64,000 bases of DNA from an uncultured Prevotellaceae bacterium (GTDB lineage: Bacteria; Bacteroidota; Bacteroidia; Bacteroidales; Bacteroidaceae): assembly GCA_946188345.1 (NCBI GenBank), contig CAMHUI010000004.1:1-64000 (forward strand). The letters run 5' to 3'. Numbering within the stretch: the first letter of the stretch is position 1; every line of letters begins with the position of its first letter. Below the pieces are notes generated by a model, which saw only the letters and a list, made by a program, of their open reading frames with translations, did not search any database and had not been told where the DNA came from. The translations under genes were made by a program, and so were the position numbers. This document shows, one piece after another, positions 8,597-17,650 of the stretch.

Positions 8597-9688
8597 ATGA
8601 AGAAAGTAATCACCCTGGCAATGCTGGCTGCGATAGTGCTCTCAGCATGCACGAACCCAAAAAAGAAAGAGAATATGACACATTTGACACTGACTCAGGA
8701 ATGGGACAAGACTTTCCCGAAAAGCGACAAGGTGGCCCACAAGAAGGTCACCTTCCACAACCGCTATGGCATTGAACTGGCCGCAGACATGTATACCCCA
8801 CTCACTCCCCCTGAAGGAGGAAAGTACGCCGCCATCGCCGTGAGCGGCCCATTTGGTGCGGTGAAGGAGCAGAGCTCCGGCCTCTATGCCCAACACATGG
8901 CCGAGCGCGGCTTTCTGGCTATTGCCTTCGACCCGTCGTTCACGGGAGAGAGCGGAGGCGAGCCCCGCCGCATGGCATCGCCTGACATCAACACGGAAGA
9001 CTTCCTCGCCGCCGTAGACTTCCTTTCAACCTTGGACAACGTAGACCCCGAGCACATCGGCATCATCGGTATCTGCGGCTTCGGCGGCATGGCCGTCAAT
9101 GCTGCTGCCATCGACCCGCGCATCAAGGCCACCGTAGCCGCAACCATGTACGACATGTCGAAGGTCAACGTGGAAGGCTACTTCAAGAGCGAGGACACGC
9201 CTGCCCAGCGCATGGAGAAGCGCAAGGCCATAGCCCGGCAGCGCACTGAAGACTATAAGAGCGGCAGCTACCAGCGTGCAGGCGGAGTCATCGACCCGCT
9301 GCCAGAAGATGCACCATGGTTCGTCAAGGACTACCATTCCTATTATAAGACTCCGCGCGGATACCACGAGCGCAGCGGCAACTCCACCGACGGATGGAAC
9401 GTCATCGGATGCCAATCGTTCATGAACCAGCCCCTGCTCTGCTGGGCACAGGAGATTGAGAACCCCGTCTTGCTCATCCATGGCGAGAAAGCCCACTCAC
9501 GCTACTTCAGCGAGTATGCCTTCGAACGAATGACAGGCAAGCACGTGGAAGGACAGAGTGCCACCGAAGGCAACAAGGAACTGCTCATCATCCCGGGAGC
9601 CTCACATGTCGACCTCTACGACGACGTGGCCGGCGTCATACCCTACGACAAGATAGAACAGTTCTTCAAATCAAGCTTCGCCTTATAG
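8597..9688 (+). CDS. alpha/beta hydrolase lipoprotein (dienelactone hydrolase-like)
   Basis: Start chosen at 8597, where AAGGA precedes the ATG and the protein begins MKKVITLAMLAAIVLSAC, a lipoprotein signal with lipobox LSAC. The remaining ~345 residues form an alpha/beta hydrolase fold: a GFGGMAVNAAAIDPR nucleophile-elbow region where serine is replaced by glycine at the canonical GxSxG centre (ICGFGGMA), an HGEKAHSRYF segment and a C-terminal PGASHVDLYDD histidine. The missing nucleophile serine is odd: the elbow reads G-x-C-G-F-G-G, so cysteine may be the nucleophile, as in dienelactone hydrolase. It is exported and anchored in an envelope membrane. The substrate is unknown. Confidence 0.75.
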   Translation: MKKVITLAMLAAIVLSACTNPKKKENMTHLTLTQEWDKTFPKSDKVAHKKVTFHNRYGIELAADMYTPLTPPEGGKYAAIAVSGPFGAVKEQSSGLYAQHMAERGFLAIAFDPSFTGESGGEPRRMASPDINTEDFLAAVDFLSTLDNVDPEHIGIIGICGFGGMAVNAAAIDPRIKATVAATMYDMSKVNVEGYFKSEDTPAQRMEKRKAIARQRTEDYKSGSYQRAGGVIDPLPEDAPWFVKDYHSYYKTPRGYHERSGNSTDGWNVIGCQSFMNQPLLCWAQEIENPVLLIHGEKAHSRYFSEYAFERMTGKHVEGQSATEGNKELLIIPGASHVDLYDDVAGVIPYDKIEQFFKSSFAL

Positions 9689-9720
9689 GCCGACTTTAGA
9701 GACTCTTCATCCCAACAATT

Positions 9721-9748
9721 CCCTCTGGTCACCCGCATGGCCAGAGGG
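9721..9748. other. 8-bp perfect hairpin upstream of the ZIP transporter
   Basis: CCCTCTGG and CCAGAGGG flank a 12-nt loop 20 bp before the transporter start codon. There is no T-run on either side, so it is a weak terminator candidate. It could be a metal-regulator operator or an mRNA hairpin. Confidence 0.35.
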
Positions 9749-9767
9749 CCTATAAAAAAAACAGACA

Positions 9768-10550
9768 ATGATGGACGGCACCACACTCGCACTCATCATA
9801 CCCTTTGCAGGAACGCTGTTAGGCTCTGCCTTTGTCTTTCTGATGCGCGACACCATGTCGGGCATCGTTCAGCGCACCCTCCTGGGCTTTGCCTCGGGCG
9901 TGATGGTGGCAGCCTCGGTGTGGTCGCTGCTCATCCCGAGCATCGAGATGTCGGGCCACGATGGCGCCCTGTCGGTACTTCCTGCTGCCGTCGGCATGCT
10001 CGCCGGCATGGGGTTCCTGCTACTCATCGACATGCTGACGCCCCACCTGCACCCAGGCGACGACAGTCCCGAAGGACCGCGAAGCCACCTCTCACGAACG
10101 TCGATGCTCGCACTCGCCGTCACCATTCATAACATCCCGGAAGGCATGGCCGTGGGTGTTGTCATTGCAACCATGCTACAAGGCGGTACCACCATCACAG
10201 CAGCCAGCGCACTGGCCGTCTCGCTCGGCATCGCCATCCAGAACATTCCCGAAGGAGCCATTATCTCCATGCCCCTTCGGGCTGAGGGAAACAGCAAGAC
10301 AAAATCTTTCCTTGTCGGCGGACTCAGCGGATTGGTTGAGCCCATCGGAAGCATCGCCATCATCCTGCTGGCATCCATCCTACAACCGCTGCTACCCTTC
10401 CTGCTGGCCTTTGCGGCAGGGTCGATGCTCTATGTCGTTGTCGAGGAACTCATCCCGGAAGCCTCACAAGGTAGGCACAGCAACCTCGGCACCATCGGAT
10501 TCGCCATCGGATTCGTATTGATGATGGTGCTCGACGTGGTACTTGGATAG
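9768..10550 (+). CDS. ZIP-family divalent metal transporter
   Basis: A 260-residue membrane protein with about eight hydrophobic segments. The two family signature helices are present: HNIPEGMAVG (about residue 122) and a partner IQNIPEGAIISMP, which form the binuclear metal site of ZIP transporters (ZupT/GufA type). A histidine-containing loop (TPHLHPGDD) lies between helices, as expected. ZIP proteins move Zn2+ or Fe2+ into the cytoplasm. The metal here is not decided by sequence. Confidence 0.9.
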   Translation: MMDGTTLALIIPFAGTLLGSAFVFLMRDTMSGIVQRTLLGFASGVMVAASVWSLLIPSIEMSGHDGALSVLPAAVGMLAGMGFLLLIDMLTPHLHPGDDSPEGPRSHLSRTSMLALAVTIHNIPEGMAVGVVIATMLQGGTTITAASALAVSLGIAIQNIPEGAIISMPLRAEGNSKTKSFLVGGLSGLVEPIGSIAIILLASILQPLLPFLLAFAAGSMLYVVVEELIPEASQGRHSNLGTIGFAIGFVLMMVLDVVLG

Positions 10551-10678
10551 CTTTAGGGATTTTCCTCCCACAAATAGGGTTTTTCCTTTGCAGGGCTAAG
10601 AAAATCTTCGTTACTTTGCAACGTGAACATTAAGAACGAAGATTATTAACGCTAAAAATGATAGAAAGGACAAGCACT

Positions 10679-11878
10679 ATGAAAAAGTTACTCTTCACTT
10701 TCGCAGCACTGTTCATGATGACAGTTTCGGCCAGCGCCATGAGCTACGAGCAGGCGCGTCAGCAGGCCTTGTTCCTCACAGATAAGATGGCCTATGAGCT
10801 CAACCTCACCGAAGAGCAATACGAGGCTGCATACGAAATCAACCTCGACTATCTGATGAGTGTCAACCACTACGACGACCTCTATGGCACGTACTGGGAG
10901 CACCGTAACCTCGACCTGAGCTACATCCTGCTCGACTGGCAGTATCGGGCATTCCTCAACGCCTCCTACTTCTATCGTCCCCTCTATTGGCGCGATGGTT
11001 TCTGGCACTTCGGCATCTATGCCCGCTACCCCTACCGTGACTACTTCTACTTCGGAATGCCTCGCTTCTACGCCGTATATCGCGGCGGCCACTCATGGCA
11101 CATGAACGGCGGACGTTCCTGGTATCACGGACGCGACTGGCACCGTCCCCACCACGGCGGAGCACCCCACAGCGGCATGCGCGACGGCTTCAACCGTGGC
11201 GACTACGGACAGGGCAACCGCGGAATGAATCCTCCCCGCCATGGCAATAACGACGGGCGCAACCAGCACTTCGGTGACAATCGCCGTAGCGAGAACCTTA
11301 ACAATGGCCATGCCAACAATGGCCACATCGGCAGCAGCTCTCAGCCCCACCAGCCGATGACAGGCACCCGCTCAGGCAGCTCGGCCAACGGCAGCAGCAA
11401 CCGCCAAACCGGCGGAGGCAACTTCGGAGGCGTACGCAACAGTACGGAAATGCGCAGCAATGCTGCTACTAACAGCACCCGCTTTGGTCGTGAGAGCAGC
11501 ACCCGCACCACGGTGAACAACCCGCCCTCGGTCCGCACCACGACGACCCGCCAGAACGATGCAGCTACGCGTCAGGCACCTGTCTCACGCTCCGACTCCT
11601 ATCGTTCTTCCGGCAGTTCATCCAGCCGCAGCAGCAGCTCTTTCGGAGGCTCTGCCAGCCGCAGCAGTTCATCTGCCAGCCGTAGCAGCTCTTTCGGAGG
11701 CTCATCAAGCCGCAGCAGTTCATCTGCCAGCCGTAGCAGTTCTTTCGGACGCTCATCCAGCCGCAGCTCTTCATCCCACAGCTCAGCAGGCGCCTCAACC
11801 CGCAGCAGCGGTGGCAGCCACAGCAGCGGCGGACATAGCGGAGGAAGCCGCGGAGGTAACTTCGGAGGACGCAGATAG
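10679..11878 (+). CDS. secreted protein with Tyr/Trp-rich middle and Ser/Arg low-complexity tail
   Basis: The start at 10679 is preferred over the track's 10658 because AGAAAGGA lies 8 nt before it and the protein then begins with a signal peptide (MKKLLFTFAALFMMTVSASA). The mature protein has a helical segment with LTEEQYEAAYEINLDYL, a Tyr/Phe/Trp-rich region, a Gly/Asn/His-rich stretch, and about 110 residues dominated by Ser, Arg and Gly ((S)RSSSSASRSSSFGG repeats). The repeats are visible in the DNA as near-identical ~50-bp copies around 11640-11760. No catalytic domain is recognised; an envelope or matrix role is a guess. Confidence 0.7.
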   Translation: MKKLLFTFAALFMMTVSASAMSYEQARQQALFLTDKMAYELNLTEEQYEAAYEINLDYLMSVNHYDDLYGTYWEHRNLDLSYILLDWQYRAFLNASYFYRPLYWRDGFWHFGIYARYPYRDYFYFGMPRFYAVYRGGHSWHMNGGRSWYHGRDWHRPHHGGAPHSGMRDGFNRGDYGQGNRGMNPPRHGNNDGRNQHFGDNRRSENLNNGHANNGHIGSSSQPHQPMTGTRSGSSANGSSNRQTGGGNFGGVRNSTEMRSNAATNSTRFGRESSTRTTVNNPPSVRTTTTRQNDAATRQAPVSRSDSYRSSGSSSSRSSSSFGGSASRSSSSASRSSSFGGSSSRSSSSASRSSSFGRSSSRSSSSHSSAGASTRSSGGSHSSGGHSGGSRGGNFGGRR

Positions 11879-11914
11879 AACATACAACTTTCAATTTCAA
11901 TATACTTCAAAAGC

Positions 11915-11950
11915 AAGAGACGCAACCCATTTGCGGGTAGCGTCTCTTCT
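11915..11950. terminator. strong hairpin between convergent genes
   Basis: AAGAGACGC-A-ACCC pairs with GGGT-A-GCGTCTCTT around a 6-nt loop and is followed by a T-rich tract on the plus strand. It separates the secreted-protein gene from the convergent DNPH1-like gene, so it probably terminates both. Confidence 0.75.
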
Positions 11951-11973
11951 TTGTTTCTTTCCCTTTAGAGGCC

Positions 11974-12390
11974 TTACACCTTGAGAATGTCTTCCAGAAT
12001 ATTGAAGACCTGCTCCTCGTTCGTGTAGGGATAGATATGGAAATAGGGATTGCCCGTAAGCATGGCCGAGAGCTGGGTCTTGGCAGAGTTGTAGAGCAGG
12101 TGGCAAGGAATACTGTATCGCTCAGCATAGGCCAGCTCATAGCCGACGCCCAGCGACGGACAGGTGCACTCGCCAATAAGCATCTCGCTCTGCCGCAGCC
12201 AGGCGGTGTCCTGGTCGTATATCCGACCATCACGCTGCCGTCCCTGCTCGGTCAGTAGCAGTTTCTCGCTTCCTACATGCTCTGTCAACACCGTATCAGT
12301 CTGCTGGATATAAGCAATCATCCGGCGGTAGAGGTCGGCATCGACACGCCCACCTCGAATGGAACCTGCAAAATAAATCTTTCTCTTCAT
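11974..12390 (-). CDS. nucleoside 2-deoxyribosyltransferase-like / DNPH1-type N-hydrolase
   Basis: A 138-residue protein with the family's N-terminal loop (IYFAGSIRGGR, residues 5-15) and the catalytic region GVGYELAYAE. The SIRGGR motif and size resemble DNPH1 (Rcl), which hydrolyses 2'-deoxynucleoside 5'-monophosphates to base and deoxyribose phosphate, better than classical ribosyltransferases. It would act in cytoplasmic nucleotide salvage or sanitation. It lies 42 bp downstream of the glutaminase gene on the same strand, but no functional link is evident. Confidence 0.75.
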   Translation of the reverse strand: MKRKIYFAGSIRGGRVDADLYRRMIAYIQQTDTVLTEHVGSEKLLLTEQGRQRDGRIYDQDTAWLRQSEMLIGECTCPSLGVGYELAYAERYSIPCHLLYNSAKTQLSAMLTGNPYFHIYPYTNEEQVFNILEDILKV

Positions 12391-12432
12391 ACTCGCGAAC
12401 TATTTTATATGTACGTAAGAAGTACCAGGAGG

Positions 12433-13344
12433 TCAGAAGATAGACTCTTCTGTATCGGTAGTCAGCATCTCCAAGGCCTTCAGCCCCATCACTGAGTTTC
12501 CTTTGCCGTTGAGCCGAGGACTCCATACGGCCACGGAATAGACGTTGGGATTGATGGCTGCGATGCCGCCTCCTACCCCGCTCTTTCCAGGCAGTCCTAC
12601 AAGGAAAGAGAACTCGCCCGCCTCATCGTAGAAGCCACATGTCTGCATGATGGCATTGATGCGTTTCACCTGCGACATCGTCAGCTGGATGCCCGCATAG
12701 CAGAATGGCTGCCGATGATCGGCAAAGGGTCTGAACGCATGTGCCAGCTGGCGGCAGCTCATCTCTACCGAGCAACAGAGGAGATACAGGTCGAGCACGT
12801 CGTCGATGCGGTTGCGAATGTTGCCGTGATACTTCAGCATGTTGACGATAGCGGTGTTCAGATATGCCTGCGAACGCTCCGACTCGGCCACGGCAGGCTG
12901 ATAGTCCACATGGCTGCCGGCAATGGCCCTCAAGAACTCAATGAACTGCTGCTTGGCATCAGGCAACCGGTCAATGAGGATGTCAGCCATGACCAATGCC
13001 CCGGCATTGATGAACGGGTTACGGGGCTTGCCGTGTTCATACTCCAATTGGACGAGCGAGTTGAAAGCATTGCCCGAAGGCTCTTTCCCCATGCGCTGCC
13101 AGAGGTTGTCGCCCTCCATGCTTAGACACATGGCCAGCATGAAGACCTTCGTGATACTCTGTATGGAGAAGGGCACGTCGGCATCGCCCACCGTAACAGG
13201 CGCGCCGCCGAGCGGTTCCAGACAGATACCGAACTGGTCGGGATTGACCTCGGCCAAGGCTGGGATATAGTCAGCTTGCTTACCCTCATGGCGGAAGGGT
13301 TCCAGCCGGTCAACAATATGCTCTAAAATAATCTGATAGTCCAT
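12433..13344 (-). CDS. glsA: glutaminase A
   Basis: 303 residues, the usual length for the serine-dependent beta-lactamase-related glutaminases that convert L-glutamine to glutamate and ammonia. The active-site SxxK motif (SITK, residues 63-66) is intact, and NPFINAGALVMADIL and GLPGKSGVGGGIAAINP match conserved blocks. The gene has its own promoter inside the 87-bp repeat unit immediately upstream. No accessory regulatory domain is present. Confidence 0.95.
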   Translation of the reverse strand: MDYQIILEHIVDRLEPFRHEGKQADYIPALAEVNPDQFGICLEPLGGAPVTVGDADVPFSIQSITKVFMLAMCLSMEGDNLWQRMGKEPSGNAFNSLVQLEYEHGKPRNPFINAGALVMADILIDRLPDAKQQFIEFLRAIAGSHVDYQPAVAESERSQAYLNTAIVNMLKYHGNIRNRIDDVLDLYLLCCSVEMSCRQLAHAFRPFADHRQPFCYAGIQLTMSQVKRINAIMQTCGFYDEAGEFSFLVGLPGKSGVGGGIAAINPNVYSVAVWSPRLNGKGNSVMGLKALEMLTTDTEESIF

Positions 13345-13364
13345 AGTATTATCAATTTCATGTG

Positions 13365-13395
13365 CAAAGTTACGATTAAGCGAGAGAAAAACAAA
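13365..13395 (-). promoter_or_regulatory. glutaminase promoter carried by the first repeat copy
   Basis: On the minus strand, TTTG is followed 19 bp later by TAACTTTG. The spacing matches the promoter upstream of the triple-fusion gene, which lies in a related repeat. Confidence 0.6.
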
Positions 13396-13590
13396 GGAAA
13401 AAAGGCAGTTTTTTCAGTTTGTTCTTCCGAGCGTGAGTAACTTCGACGAAGTCAATGTTACGATTAAGCGAGAGAAAAACAAAGGAAAAAGGCAGTTTTT
13501 TCAGTTTGTTCTTCCGAGCGTGAGTAACTTCGACAAAGTCCATGTTACGATTAAGCGAGAGAAAAACAAAGGAAAAAAAAGATTTTTTAT
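13369..13590. repeat. 87-bp tandem repeat, two full copies plus a partial third
   Basis: The unit begins GTTACGATTAAGCGAGAG at 13369, 13457 and 13544 (88- and 87-bp steps). It includes a purine-rich AAAACAAAGGAAAAA stretch, a T-run, TTTGTTCTTCCGAGCG and GAGTAACTTCGACRAAGTC. Only the copy nearest glsA keeps a perfect -7 box; the others read TAACATTG or TAACATGG. The region accounts for the spurious N-terminal extension of the LRR ORF in the track. Confidence 0.85.
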
Positions 13591-13645
13591 TCAATTTCGA
13601 CTAATAATTATTACCTTTGCAAAAAGATTAAAAAAAAACAATGCT

Positions 13646-16135
13646 ATGAAAAAGAATCGGACAAAAATCATGTTCCAAGTGTTTATGACCTTGCTGGCAA
13701 CATGGCTGATGCCTGCCGCCATGCAGGCTGCAGACAACGACAATTTCACCGAAGCACTGGAAGGCTTCACGTCGACTGGCGAGATACAGACCGTCACGGG
13801 CACTTTCCGCATCCTCAGCGAAGAGCAGAAGACCTGCGAGCTGACCGGTGAAGTCAATGGCTCAACGTACAACACAGCCATTGTCAAGATGGACCTTCCG
13901 AGTGAAGTCAATGGCTACAAGTTGGTCTCCATCACTGCCAAGTTCACCTTTGTGAAGGAACTGGAAGAGGTGACGCTCCCGGAAACCGTTGAAAGCATTG
14001 GCGGATGCTTTATACAGATGCAGAAGCTTCGCAAGTTTACTGCAGCCGAGGGTCTGAAACACATCGTCGGCACCACTTTTTATAACTGTCCCGTCCTGTC
14101 AGACCTTAGCCTGCCTTCCTCCGTGGAGGACATCGGCGAGTCTTCATTCTATAACTGCCAGAGCCTCCGGTCGTTCTGCCTGCCGAAGAGCTGTGCGAAC
14201 TTCAACGGCCGGGTGCTCGACTCCTGCTCCAACCTTGACGAGATTACCATTGAAGACGGCAACACCACTTTCTATTCACCTGCAGGCAGCAACGTCGTGA
14301 TGAAGAAGGATGGCAGCGATGTGATACTGGTCTGTGCAGCCAACAAATGCGTACTGCCCGACGACTTCACCGTTATCGGCCCCCATGCCTTCTCCACCAG
14401 GACCATCGACGAAATCAAACTGCCGCACACGCTGAAGAACATCGACACCAGTGCTTTCTTTGGCGTGCGCACCAAGGAAATCACCATCCCCAACTCCGTG
14501 ACCATCCTGGGACGCTTTGCCTTCCAGGCCAGCACCACCCTGGAGCGTGTAGCCTTTGAAGAGCCCTGCCAGCTGCAGTCGTTCGCCGCAAGTGCCTTCC
14601 TGAACTGCACATCACTGACCGACATCGTCATCCCAGAGAGCATCACCTACATCGACGAAAGCCTTTTTGAGGGCTGCAAGTCACTGACGAAGATTCGCAT
14701 ACCTAATGTCACCAAGATTTCCTCCAATGCCTTCAAGGGCTGCACGGCGTTGAACGAGGTTGTCATCGACAGCCGTACGCACGACCTCATCATCGACAAC
14801 TATGCCTTCAGCGGATGCAACAGCGTGAAGAGCCTCGTCTTTGAGCATCGTTACCCATGGGCCATCCGTCCGAACGACAACTTCAGCAGAAGCACCCTCG
14901 AGAACTTCGTATTCCCCGTAAGCCACTATAAGATTGCCACCGGACGCTTCAGATACACACCCGAAGCCCTCCATCCGTTCATTCTGCTGAGCGACGACCC
15001 CAACGGCACGCCCTATGGTTCCTTCGACACCAACTTTGCCCTGCCGGCCGACCTGAAAGCATATATTGCCGTAGACTATGACAAAGCCAGCAATACCGTA
15101 GCTTTAGAGCAGGTGGACGCCGTCTACAAAGAAGAAAATGAAGGCCATGCCACCGGAGTCATCCTAAAAGGTGAACCCGGGAAACGCTACGAGCAGTTCT
15201 TCATCCTGCCCAACAATAGGGAAAACCCATACAAGGACCGCAACCTGCTGACAGGCAATTCCAACGTCAGACAGATGGTCACCACCCTCAGCACCTACAG
15301 CGACGTCGTCAACTTCCCCTTCAAGGGCGACCGCTTCGAGTATACCTATGCCGCAGAAACCACCGGGTACGACTTCCAGGTTGAATGTCCGGATGCCTAC
15401 CTGACGCTGCCGATGAACCAAGTCGGCGCGCAGAACCCTGTCTACATACGCGGCATGGAATCCCTCAAGCCCCTACCCCTCCTACCGGCTGAACGTACCG
15501 ACATCGTTTTCGGCGACTTCACCGAGGAAACCGACCTCGACGGACAAGTCATCGGATGGGTCTACTACGCCCTGCACGGGGATGACGGCTACGATGCCGA
15601 AAACCACTGCCTGACGCTGAACTCGAATATGAGCGAGCAGACCCTGGCCGACATCCTCAATATGGTAGAGACGGGCACCGCCGGATTCGGCATGCTGTAT
15701 AGCGGCATCGTGCTCTACCTGCCGGCCGGCGAGGGAACCGTCAGCATCGACGCTATGACGCGCGGAAACTACGAACTGAAGGTGAAGATTGGCGGCGACG
15801 CTGACGCAGCACTCACCTTCAAGAAGAACGAACGCGGCACCATCGACGTAGAGTATGCCGTCGACGAGCCTACCTACTGCTATATCTTCGGACTTGAGCA
15901 GGAAGCAGGCGCCAAGGCCAAGCGCGTAGAAGCCAGCGAGAACAGCGCCAGCATCTATGCCATCAGCATACAGCCCGAGACGACCGACGTGAACGCTGTT
16001 GAGCCAGCAGCCCGCCAGACCGGACAATGCTTCGACCTGCAAGGCCGCCGCATCAACCCGACAGGCAACACCCGACAGCCGACACTGAACAAGGGCATCT
16101 ATATCATCGACGGCAAGAAAACCGTCATCAAATAG
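13646..16135 (+). CDS. BspA-like leucine-rich-repeat surface protein
   Basis: Start set at 13646, where the protein begins MKKNRTKIMFQ with a signal peptide ending near MQAAD. The track start at 13433 runs back into the tandem repeat. After a ~50-residue leader, residues about 75-480 hold repeated 23-residue LRR_5 (BspA/TpLRR) units (ITIPNSVTILGRFAFQ, IVIPESITYIDESLFEGC). The C-terminal half is beta-rich with unknown domains, and the protein ends in a tail (DLQGRRI, then KGIYIIDGKKTVIK) typical of secreted Prevotella/Bacteroides proteins. BspA-like proteins can bind host or microbial surfaces; that role is inferred. A promoter TACCTTTG lies at 13612. Confidence 0.8.
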   Translation: MKKNRTKIMFQVFMTLLATWLMPAAMQAADNDNFTEALEGFTSTGEIQTVTGTFRILSEEQKTCELTGEVNGSTYNTAIVKMDLPSEVNGYKLVSITAKFTFVKELEEVTLPETVESIGGCFIQMQKLRKFTAAEGLKHIVGTTFYNCPVLSDLSLPSSVEDIGESSFYNCQSLRSFCLPKSCANFNGRVLDSCSNLDEITIEDGNTTFYSPAGSNVVMKKDGSDVILVCAANKCVLPDDFTVIGPHAFSTRTIDEIKLPHTLKNIDTSAFFGVRTKEITIPNSVTILGRFAFQASTTLERVAFEEPCQLQSFAASAFLNCTSLTDIVIPESITYIDESLFEGCKSLTKIRIPNVTKISSNAFKGCTALNEVVIDSRTHDLIIDNYAFSGCNSVKSLVFEHRYPWAIRPNDNFSRSTLENFVFPVSHYKIATGRFRYTPEALHPFILLSDDPNGTPYGSFDTNFALPADLKAYIAVDYDKASNTVALEQVDAVYKEENEGHATGVILKGEPGKRYEQFFILPNNRENPYKDRNLLTGNSNVRQMVTTLSTYSDVVNFPFKGDRFEYTYAAETTGYDFQVECPDAYLTLPMNQVGAQNPVYIRGMESLKPLPLLPAERTDIVFGDFTEETDLDGQVIGWVYYALHGDDGYDAENHCLTLNSNMSEQTLADILNMVETGTAGFGMLYSGIVLYLPAGEGTVSIDAMTRGNYELKVKIGGDADAALTFKKNERGTIDVEYAVDEPTYCYIFGLEQEAGAKAKRVEASENSASIYAISIQPETTDVNAVEPAARQTGQCFDLQGRRINPTGNTRQPTLNKGIYIIDGKKTVIK

Positions 16136-16157
16136 CCCCCTTCATCAGCCCTCTCCA

Positions 16158-16838
16158 ATGGACAACCTTTTTCACGGCGAACCCATCCACAGCTGCCCCG
16201 AGCTGATGGAGTTCATCGAAACAGTGGGCTTTCTCCCGCTCCTCGACAGCGGCATCGCAGGCTTCTCGGCCGAGGAGCTCGTCGACGACGATTGCCGCTA
16301 CGTCGTCTTCCCCGACGGCGGGTGGGACTGGCCTCTGTGGAAATGGAAAGGCCCCATCGTCACCGACGGACACTTCGCCTACGGTAAATTCTTCAACTCC
16401 AAGGCCGGCTTCATCAGCCGGAAGTGGTGGCCCGACTTCTGCAACTACCGCCGCAGCACGAACCCTCAACCCGAGGAAGGCACCATCGAGGAAGCCATCC
16501 TCGCCGTGCTGCACGAAGGCGGCAGCATGATTACCCGTGAGCTACGCGCCGCCTGCGGATTCACAGGCCCGAAGATGCGCAGCCGCTTCGATGCCTATGT
16601 GACGCGGCTGCAGATGGCCTGCCGCATCGTCACCGAAGACTTCGTCTACCCGCAAGACCGCCACGGACGCGAATATGGTTGGGGATGGTCGCTGCTCACC
16701 CTGCCCGAACACCTCTACGGCCGCGAGGCATGCCACTGCGAACGCACACCCGAAGAGTCATACCAGCGCATCATCAGCCACCTCCGCCACATCCTGCCAA
16801 AAGCCACAGAAGCACAGCTGACGAAGCTCATCAAGTAA
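16158..16838 (+). CDS. AlkZ-related winged-helix protein
   Basis: 226 residues. The N-terminal part (EFIETVGFLPLLDSGIAGFSAEELV, WDWPLWKWKG, YGKFFNSKAGFIS) resembles a group annotated as AlkZ-related. The middle (EEAILAVLHEGGSMITRELRAACGF) reads as a winged helix, as in AlkZ/YcaQ DNA glycosylases. The catalytic QxD/QxQ motifs of true AlkZ are not apparent, so glycosylase activity is doubtful. It begins 22 bp after the LRR gene, probably on the same transcript. The assignment rests on remembered family features. Confidence 0.5.
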   Translation: MDNLFHGEPIHSCPELMEFIETVGFLPLLDSGIAGFSAEELVDDDCRYVVFPDGGWDWPLWKWKGPIVTDGHFAYGKFFNSKAGFISRKWWPDFCNYRRSTNPQPEEGTIEEAILAVLHEGGSMITRELRAACGFTGPKMRSRFDAYVTRLQMACRIVTEDFVYPQDRHGREYGWGWSLLTLPEHLYGREACHCERTPEESYQRIISHLRHILPKATEAQLTKLIK

Positions 16839-16916
16839 GCCATCACACCCATCCCCACCCGCAGGAAGGTAAACGCAGGATGCGCAGGATTTGAATTATT
16901 TTTACAAAAAACCTTA

Positions 16917-16945
16917 AAGTCGCCTTCAACAGGCGGCTTTTTTTG
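16917..16945 (+). terminator. intrinsic terminator after the LRR/AlkZ-related genes
   Basis: AAGTCGCCT pairs with AGGCGGCTT around a short TCAAC loop and is followed by seven Ts, about 80 bp after the stop codon. Confidence 0.75.
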
Positions 16946-17650
16946 AAATTATTTTCCCACGGTCGCAAATAACGCAGTTTTGAGCCATTTTGCGCAACCC
17001 ATTGAGACTGAAACGAATAGCCATTCCCTCCGTCTCAGCTGCCGAAAAACCGACCAACAAAACCGACTTTTCGGACTGCGAAGGGCAGGCTTTCGTTCAG
17101 ACTTTCGGTACAAAAGTCATGACGATAAGTAAGAAATCGTGGTGCGATTTCTAAGATATCATCGGGCGAATCGGTACAAAAGTCTTGACGATTTGTACCG
17201 AAAGTCTGTGAGGTTAGCCATGAAGGTTGAAAAAAGTGGCAGGAAAAGTGGAAATCTTTTTCTAGAACACCCAAAAATCCTGACAAGATTTTTCGGTAAA
17301 AAATCATGACAATGGCTTTTGGATTCCCATGATGGATTTTTTCGACTTGGGCGTTCCTGGTCCAAGTGGTAATGAGAACGACACCTACGAGGTATGGGAT
17401 CTTGTTCCTCGCAACATCCTTGGAGATAGCCAAGCAGATGTAAGCCGTTTCGAGACTGAGCAACGAATATCATCCATAATTCTGTTTGTTTTCATAAAAG
17501 CCTCCTTTCCTTTAATCATCATCTATCGTGAAAGATAGCTCGCCCAAGAGTTCCGTCCCTTTGACGACACCTTGCCTCCATCTTCCTACAGTCAACAGAT
17601 TTCTTTTTTATGCGTGCCTTTTTTGGGGGGACTCTGTCACCCAGCAATAA
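16946..17650. other. gene-poor interval with REP-like hairpin and short direct repeats
   Basis: No convincing gene is seen. CGGTACAAAAGTC-TGACGAT occurs twice (about 17108 and 17172), with a third degenerate copy (TTTTCGGTAAAAAATC) near 17290. A perfect 8-bp hairpin AGAAATCG-tggtg-CGATTTCT lies about 17132-17152. A minus-strand ORF of 36 codons at 17385-17495 has an AAAGGAAAGGAGG site before its ATG but matches nothing I recognise; it may be a decayed gene start. The next gene is a REP-type transposase, so the hairpins may be its substrates. Confidence 0.5.

Noticed and set aside
13433-13645. N-terminal extension of the LRR protein in the ORF track
   Set aside because: It is translated tandem repeat; the signal peptide begins at 13646.
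17035-17473. Overlapping minus-strand ORFs before the transposase
   Set aside because: No family resemblance; they run through hairpins and direct repeats.
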